Source: Solirubrobacterales bacterium (GTDB lineage: Bacteria; Actinomycetota; Thermoleophilia; Solirubrobacterales; Solirubrobacteraceae). From it: a stretch of DNA of 8,751 bases. The DNA is taken from the NCBI GenBank assembly GCA_003151895.1, contig PLYX01000057.1, positions 7,421 through 16,171 of the forward strand, given 5' to 3'. A program made the translations under genes and the position numbers. Under the pieces are notes generated by a model, which worked only from the letters and a program-made list of their open reading frames with translations, did not search any database and was not told where the DNA came from. How positions within the stretch are numbered: position 1 is the first letter of the stretch; every line of letters begins with the position of its first letter. This document shows positions 5,801 to 8,751 of the stretch, piece by piece.

Positions 5801-6951
5801 TCCGCCAGTCGATAGGCGAGCGCTTCGAGGGCCAGCTCCTCGGAGATGTTCAACGGCAGGCGCAAACGCGTGTCGCGCACGAGCTCGACGCCGCGCAGCA
5901 GCGAGTCTGCGTCACGGCCCTCCGCGTCCGCGGCAAGCTCGGCGGACCGGTCGAGCGCGAACACCAGCTCGGGGGCGCCGGCGGCAAGGCACCATGCGTC
6001 GCGCAGCCACAACTCGACCAGTCGCAAGCCGAGGTCGAGCGTGGCGGTGCGCGCGCGACGCTCTGCACGGCGCACCACATCGACGCCCTCGCGCTCGTAC
6101 TTGCGCCGTTCCTTGCTCGGCAACAGCTCGGCCTGCTCGTGCAACCGCTCGGTGGCGGCGGCGCCCGCCTCGGCGCCGGCGGCCTTGGCGGTCTCCAGCA
6201 GCCCCGCCCAGCGCCGCTCATCGGTGCGGGCGTGAAGCGTGGAGCGCACAAACCCCTCGGCCCACTCCCGCAGAGCGACGCCCGGCTCGCTCGCCAGGCG
6301 CTCCGCGAGCCGGGCGTCGCCCGCCGCCAGACGCGCACACGCCGCTGCCCGCGTCGGGTCGATGGCCTCACCGGCGTGACCCGACAACCTCTGTTGCAGG
6401 AGCTCACTCGAGAGCGGGTCGAAGCGCACCTGCTGGCAGCGCGATGCGATCGTGGGGAGCACGTCCTCGCGGTGCTCGGCGAGCAGGATCAGGTGCGCGA
6501 ACGAGGGGGGCTCCTCGAGTGTCTTGAGGAGGCGGTTGGCGGCTTGATCGTTCATGGTGCCCGCCGCCTCGATCACGAACACCCTGCGCGTGGACTCGAA
6601 CGGAGTGTGGGTAACCGCCGCCACCACCGGCTCGTCGATGTCGCTCACGAGCACTTCGCTTGACCCGCTCGGGGTTACCCAGGTGAGGTCCGGATGGGCT
6701 CCGCGCGCCACCCGCTCAGCCACCGTGGCGGGTTGGCGGGCCCCGTCGGCGAGCAGGGCCGCCGCAAACGAGCGCGCCACCGTGCGCTTGCCGGTGCCCG
6801 CGGGTCCGTAGAAGAGGTAGGCGTGCGACGGGGCGCCGGCGGGGGGCAACGCCGGAAGCAGCACCGCGCGTGCGTGCGGGTGCTGCTCCACACCCGCGAG
6901 CGTCACCTCGGGAGCAGCAGGTTCGATTGGGGTGGGCGACACTCCCGCCAT
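5788..6951 (-). CDS. holB: DNA polymerase III delta' subunit (clamp loader)
   Basis: 387-residue AAA+ protein of the clamp loader, which opens the sliding clamp and places it on primed DNA together with DnaX and delta. It shows HAYLFYGPAGTGKRT (P-loop about 49-57), the signature AANRLLKTLEEPP (138-149) after a degenerate Walker B (VFVIEAAGTMND), and IASRCQ (168-173) around the sensor 1/SRC motif. The C-terminal part is a helical domain with a charged stretch at about 278-305. The zinc module usual after the P-loop is missing: residues 65-88 contain no Cys. Unlike E. coli delta', the P-loop looks intact, so ATP binding is possible. The start could be ATG 6951 or GTG 6942 (codon 4), the latter favoured by TAGGAT seven bases before it. 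It diverges from tmk, with a 76-base spacer. Confidence 0.91.
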   Translation of the reverse strand: MAGVSPTPIEPAAPEVTLAGVEQHPHARAVLLPALPPAGAPSHAYLFYGPAGTGKRTVARSFAAALLADGARQPATVAERVARGAHPDLTWVTPSGSSEVLVSDIDEPVVAAVTHTPFESTRRVFVIEAAGTMNDQAANRLLKTLEEPPSFAHLILLAEHREDVLPTIASRCQQVRFDPLSSELLQQRLSGHAGEAIDPTRAAACARLAAGDARLAERLASEPGVALREWAEGFVRSTLHARTDERRWAGLLETAKAAGAEAGAAATERLHEQAELLPSKERRKYEREGVDVVRRAERRARTATLDLGLRLVELWLRDAWCLAAGAPELVFALDRSAELAADAEGRDADSLLRGVELVRDTRLRLPLNISEELALEALAYRLADLLS

Positions 6952-6955
6952 CCTA
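6950..6955 (-). promoter_or_regulatory. Leaderless-type -10 box for holB
   Basis: The minus strand reads TAGGAT, then seven bases, then a GTG at 6942 in the holB frame. The hexamer overlaps the first possible ATG (6951), so if this is the promoter the protein must start at GTG 6942 and lose three residues. There is no good Shine-Dalgarno site for ATG 6951. Confidence 0.42.
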
Positions 6956-7015
6956 GAGTCGGTGCCCAGCGGAGCGCGCGGGGGTGGGCGGGCGCCCCAA
7001 TAAAACTCGCGCCGC

Positions 7016-7021
7016 TACCGT
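7016..7021 (+). promoter_or_regulatory. Leaderless-type -10 box for tmk
   Basis: TACCGT is followed by GCGCTC and then GTG 7028. The six-base gap would start the transcript at the start codon. There is no Shine-Dalgarno site. No -35 element is seen about 17 bases upstream. Confidence 0.5.
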
Positions 7022-7027
7022 GCGCTC

Positions 7028-7663
7028 GTGACCGGCGGCAGACTCATCACGATCGAGGGGATCGACGGGGCGGGCAAGTCGACGCTTGCCGCCACGCTCG
7101 CCGAGGCGCTGGCGGGACGAGGGGTGCGGGTGGAGCTGCTGCACGAGCCGGGCGGAGTGGGTCTGTCGGAGCGCATCGGGGAGCTCGTCAAGGATCCCTC
7201 GCTGAAGGTGGAGGCGCACGCCGAGGCGCTGCTCTACGCCGCAGCTCGCGCCGAGCTCGTGCGGGAGCGCGTGACGCCGCTGCTCGGGGAGGGCGTGTGG
7301 GTGCTGCTCGACCGCTTCGTGGACTCCTCGCTTGCCTATCAGGGCGCCGGTCGGGAGCTCGGGGTCGAGCAGGTGCGCGCCATCAACCTATTCGCCATCG
7401 GCGACCTCACCCCCGACCGCACGCTGCTGTTGCGAATCGCACCATCCACCGGGCGCGCCCGTCAAGGCGCGCGTGGCGGCGAGCCCGACCGGCTCGAGCT
7501 CGAGAGCGAGCGCTTCTTCGAGACGATCGCGGCTGCCTACGAGCAGCTCGCGAGCGCCGAGCCCGGGCGGATCCGTCCGATCGACGCCGAGCAGCCCGCC
7601 GAGCGCGTGCTCGAGCTGGCGCTCGCGGCGATCGAGGATCTGATTCCACGGTCAGGGGACTAG
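7028..7663 (+). CDS. tmk: Thymidylate kinase (dTMP kinase)
   Basis: 211-residue kinase converting dTMP and ATP to dTDP and ADP, an essential cytosolic step of dTTP synthesis. It shows the P-loop GIDGAGKST (11-19), the substrate-site segment EPGG (40-43), DRFVDSSLAYQG (95-106) with the DRF motif, and DRTLLLRI (130-137). The LID, about 142-155, contains R143, R145 and R149. Basic residues in the LID and none inside the P-loop fit the type II, E. coli-like class. The length is normal for the family. The start is GTG 7028, six bases after a TACCGT hexamer; the P-loop begins at residue 11, as expected. The stop codon is one base before the next gene's ATG, so tmk and that gene are probably co-transcribed. 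Confidence 0.97.
   Translation: MTGGRLITIEGIDGAGKSTLAATLAEALAGRGVRVELLHEPGGVGLSERIGELVKDPSLKVEAHAEALLYAAARAELVRERVTPLLGEGVWVLLDRFVDSSLAYQGAGRELGVEQVRAINLFAIGDLTPDRTLLLRIAPSTGRARQGARGGEPDRLELESERFFETIAAAYEQLASAEPGRIRPIDAEQPAERVLELALAAIEDLIPRSGD
7654..7659 (+). promoter_or_regulatory. Shine-Dalgarno site for the Thr/Pro-rich protein
   Basis: AGGGGA lies in the last codons of tmk, six bases (counted from its last G) before ATG 7665. It favours this ATG over the in-frame ATG at 7677 and supports translation from the tmk transcript. Confidence 0.55.
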
Positions 7664-7664
7664 C

Positions 7665-8297
7665 ATGGACAGGTCCATGAGCTTCAACGTCAGCCGCATC
7701 CCACGTCGCACACTCGGGATGGCATGGACCGCGGTGGCGCTCGCGGCGATCTCGCCTGCCGGAGCGCCGGCCGGCACGACGAGTCAAAAGAGAATCCTGG
7801 GGATCTCGATACCCGCGTCGGCCCGCGTCCATGGCACCACCACGACGCCGGCAACCGCGGCTCCCGCAACGACCACACCAGCTGCGACCACACCAGCTGC
7901 GACGACGCCAGCCGCCACCACACCCGCGAGCGGCGTCCAAGCGGGCACGGTCCCGCCACCTGTCGCAACTCCGACGACCGCCGTACCTCCGACAGCCACC
8001 ACCCCGGGCTCGACCACGCCGAGCACCCCAACCGGGACGCCGGCAACAGGCTCCACCACCGTGGTGGGCGTAGCCCGCAAGGCCGGCCCGAGTAACACGC
8101 GCCTATCCACGGGCGCGCTCGCCCTGGCGGTGCTCGGCGCGCTGCTCGCCCTCGGTTGCATCGTGTGGGTGCTCGGCCGTTGGCTCGCCCTGGAACCGCG
8201 CTGGACTGTCTCGTTGATGCACTCGCTGCGCGAGGCCGGCTACCGCGGCTCGGCCTCCTGGGCGGAGTTCACCGACTGGGCGCGCCTGGGTCGCTAG
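7665..8297 (+). CDS. Thr/Pro/Ala-rich membrane-anchored protein, function unknown
   Basis: 210-residue protein I cannot assign to a function. Residues 1-37 look like a signal peptide: a basic start (RIPRR, 11-15), a hydrophobic core (about 16-30) and small residues around 33-37. Residues 57-132 are a low-complexity stalk rich in Thr, Pro and Ala, including TTPAA repeated about three times (69-88), which probably spans the cell wall and may be O-glycosylated. A single transmembrane helix follows (about 150-171). The tail (172-210) is probably cytoplasmic and Trp-rich, ending EFTDWARLGR; this tail looks like a conserved domain rather than random sequence. The topology is outside-stalk, inside-tail. 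The gene begins one base after the tmk stop and is likely in the same operon. ATG 7677 is a less likely alternative start. Confidence 0.85.
   Translation: MDRSMSFNVSRIPRRTLGMAWTAVALAAISPAGAPAGTTSQKRILGISIPASARVHGTTTTPATAAPATTTPAATTPAATTPAATTPASGVQAGTVPPPVATPTTAVPPTATTPGSTTPSTPTGTPATGSTTVVGVARKAGPSNTRLSTGALALAVLGALLALGCIVWVLGRWLALEPRWTVSLMHSLREAGYRGSASWAEFTDWARLGR
7871..7930 (+). repeat. 15-bp tandem repeat encoding TTPAA
   Basis: Two identical copies of GACCACACCAGCTGC (7871-7885, 7886-7900) are followed by two diverged copies. The unit is five codons, so copy changes would lengthen or shorten the stalk in frame. Weaker related units lie just upstream, from about 7841. Confidence 0.85.
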
Positions 8298-8300
8298 GCA

Positions 8301-8337
8301 CGAGAAACACTCGAAAGCCCTCTAAAATAGAGGTTTC
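8301..8337. other. Two small inverted repeats upstream of the reductase gene
   Basis: CGAG-AAACA-CTCG (8301-8313) follows the stop of the membrane-protein gene by three bases. It abuts an imperfect hairpin of GAAA, CCTCT, loop AAAAT, AGAGG and TTTC (8313-8337, a two-base bulge on the left). The second could end the tmk transcript, although its tail is only TTTC, or be an operator, because its loop contains TAAAAT, a possible -10 box. Confidence 0.4.
8323..8328 (+). promoter_or_regulatory. Possible -10 box for the reductase leader
   Basis: TAAAAT fits TANNNT and is the only A/T-rich hexamer in the spacer. A start near 8335 would give a leader of about 94 bases that begins just before a short upstream ORF. 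No -35 element is recognisable. Confidence 0.45.
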
Positions 8338-8403
8338 ATGCGGTCTGTCCGACGTGCGCGCGACGATGCTCGGCCCGAACAGAGTCGAGTGGGCGTCGCG
8401 TAG
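8338..8403 (+). CDS. Possible 21-codon upstream ORF (leader peptide)
   Basis: ATG 8338 opens a 21-codon frame ending at TAG 8401-8403, 25 bases before the reductase ATG. The peptide begins MRSVRRARDD and carries six Arg residues. It starts 9 bases after TAAAAT, so it could be translated nearly leaderless from that promoter. It is short and has no recognised homologue, so it may be chance; its position makes it a candidate regulatory leader peptide. Confidence 0.3.
   Translation: MRSVRRARDDARPEQSRVGVA
8359..8400 (+). promoter_or_regulatory. Nested stem in the reductase mRNA leader
   Basis: CGCGACG (8359-8365) pairs perfectly with CGTCGCG (8394-8400). Inside, CTCG (8369-8372) pairs with CGAG (8386-8389), extendable by G-T pairs on both sides. 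The result is a two-stage stem with a GC-rich loop, ending 12 bases before the Shine-Dalgarno site. It may be a structured cis-regulatory RNA; no cobalamin riboswitch consensus is visible in it. Confidence 0.35.
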
Positions 8404-8412
8404 TGCCGGCGC

Positions 8413-8420
8413 AGAGGAGG
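8413..8420 (+). promoter_or_regulatory. Strong Shine-Dalgarno site for the reductase
   Basis: AGAGGAGG lies eight bases before ATG 8429, the best ribosome-binding site in the window. It fixes the start. Its AGAGG could also pair with CCTCT at 8319-8323 if a transcript reads through from upstream. Confidence 0.85.
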
Positions 8421-8428
8421 TAAGAACG

Positions 8429-8751
8429 ATGGATTCAACCCCGCACCCCACAATCCAGCAGGAGACCGCAGCCGGCGCGGCGCTGGCTGTCGAGCGCCTG
8501 TTCACCTCCCCGGACACGCATCCCTTCGACACGGTCGAGTGGGAGCTGCGCGACGCGCGCATCGGCCACGGCGACCGGATCGTCTTCGAGCAGGCCGATG
8601 TCGAGTTTCCCAAGAGTTGGAGCCAGAACGCGACGAACATCGTCGCCCAGAAGTACTTCCGCGGCCAGATCGGCCACCCCGAGCGCGAGCGCTCCGTCAA
8701 GCAGATGATCGGCCGCGTCGCCGGCACGATCGCCGGCTGGGGCCGCGAGCG
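8429..8751 (+). CDS. nrdJ: Adenosylcobalamin-dependent (class II) ribonucleotide reductase, N-terminal part
   Basis: The first 107 residues of a class II ribonucleotide reductase, cut by the window edge. The full enzyme would reduce ribonucleotides to deoxyribonucleotides using a radical from adenosylcobalamin, independently of oxygen. Recognition rests on VEFPKSWSQNATNIVAQKYF (about 58-77) and the following RG..G.PERE..VKQMI.RV segment, which are characteristic of the N-terminus of actinobacterial-type NrdJ. The catalytic cysteines and the B12-binding parts lie beyond the window. The start ATG 8429 has a strong Shine-Dalgarno site AGAGGAGG at eight bases. Unlike most neighbours, it has a long leader, with a possible -10 box, a short upstream ORF and a stem. 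No NrdR-box pair and no cobalamin riboswitch was seen upstream. Confidence 0.94.
   Translation, partial: MDSTPHPTIQQETAAGAALAVERLFTSPDTHPFDTVEWELRDARIGHGDRIVFEQADVEFPKSWSQNATNIVAQKYFRGQIGHPERERSVKQMIGRVAGTIAGWGRE

Noticed and set aside
5740..6663. Plus-strand ORF of 307 codons
   Set aside because: It is antisense to holB and has no recognisable domain.
6694..7680. Plus-strand ORF of 328 codons
   Set aside because: It runs antisense to holB and then out of frame through tmk; the product is Arg/Ala-rich shadow sequence.
8298..8428. Cobalamin riboswitch or NrdR boxes upstream of nrdJ
   Set aside because: No B12-box consensus and no pair of A/T-rich NrdR palindromes can be found in the 131 bases.

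Overview
The window is very GC-rich, with codons ending mostly in G or C, and it is densely packed with genes on both strands. It reads like the chromosome of a free-living actinobacterium. The style of several proteins (RecQ, PHP, a Thr/Pro-rich membrane protein with a Trp-rich tail, a B12-dependent ribonucleotide reductase) suggests the Thermoleophilia/Solirubrobacterales area. That placement is inference from memory of protein families, not a search result. I see no mobile element, CRISPR array or phage gene.

Layout. Positions 1-4135 are all on the minus strand. Read in the direction of transcription they are: a membrane-anchored NERD-domain nuclease-like protein (4135-3386), a cytochrome P450 (3416-1980) whose start overlaps the NERD gene end, a RecQ-type helicase (1942-68), and the 5' end of a tRNA gene running off the window (20-1). 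A 204-base divergent spacer (4136-4339) holds two inverted repeats. On the plus strand follow a small acidic helical protein of unknown function (4340-4774) and a PHP-domain phosphoesterase (4884-5795). The PHP gene collides tail to tail, with an 8-base overlap, with the DNA polymerase III delta' gene holB (6951-5788, minus). Diverging from holB on the plus strand are thymidylate kinase tmk (7028-7663), a secreted-and-anchored Thr/Pro/Ala-rich protein (7665-8297), and the start of an adenosylcobalamin-dependent (class II) ribonucleotide reductase (8429 to the window end).

Shared themes. Tmk makes dTDP from dTMP, ribonucleotide reductase makes deoxynucleotides, HolB belongs to the clamp loader, RecQ is a repair helicase and the PHP protein probably degrades short nucleic acids or nucleotides. 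So much of the window concerns DNA precursor supply, replication and repair. The P450 and NERD genes are not obviously part of that.

No dedicated novel system such as a defence island is evident. The most striking new pattern is regulatory. Five protein genes (recQ, P450, PHP, holB, tmk) each have a TANNNT hexamer 6-7 bases before a start codon, the arrangement expected for leaderless mRNAs. The genes without it either sit inside an operon with a Shine-Dalgarno site or, for the reductase gene, have a long leader. That leader contains a 21-codon upstream ORF, a nested stem and a strong Shine-Dalgarno site. Other points of interest are a 12-bp minisatellite in the P450 N-terminus, an unusual RecQ domain order, a Gln in place of the first PHP metal ligand, and a palindrome covering two convergent stop codons.
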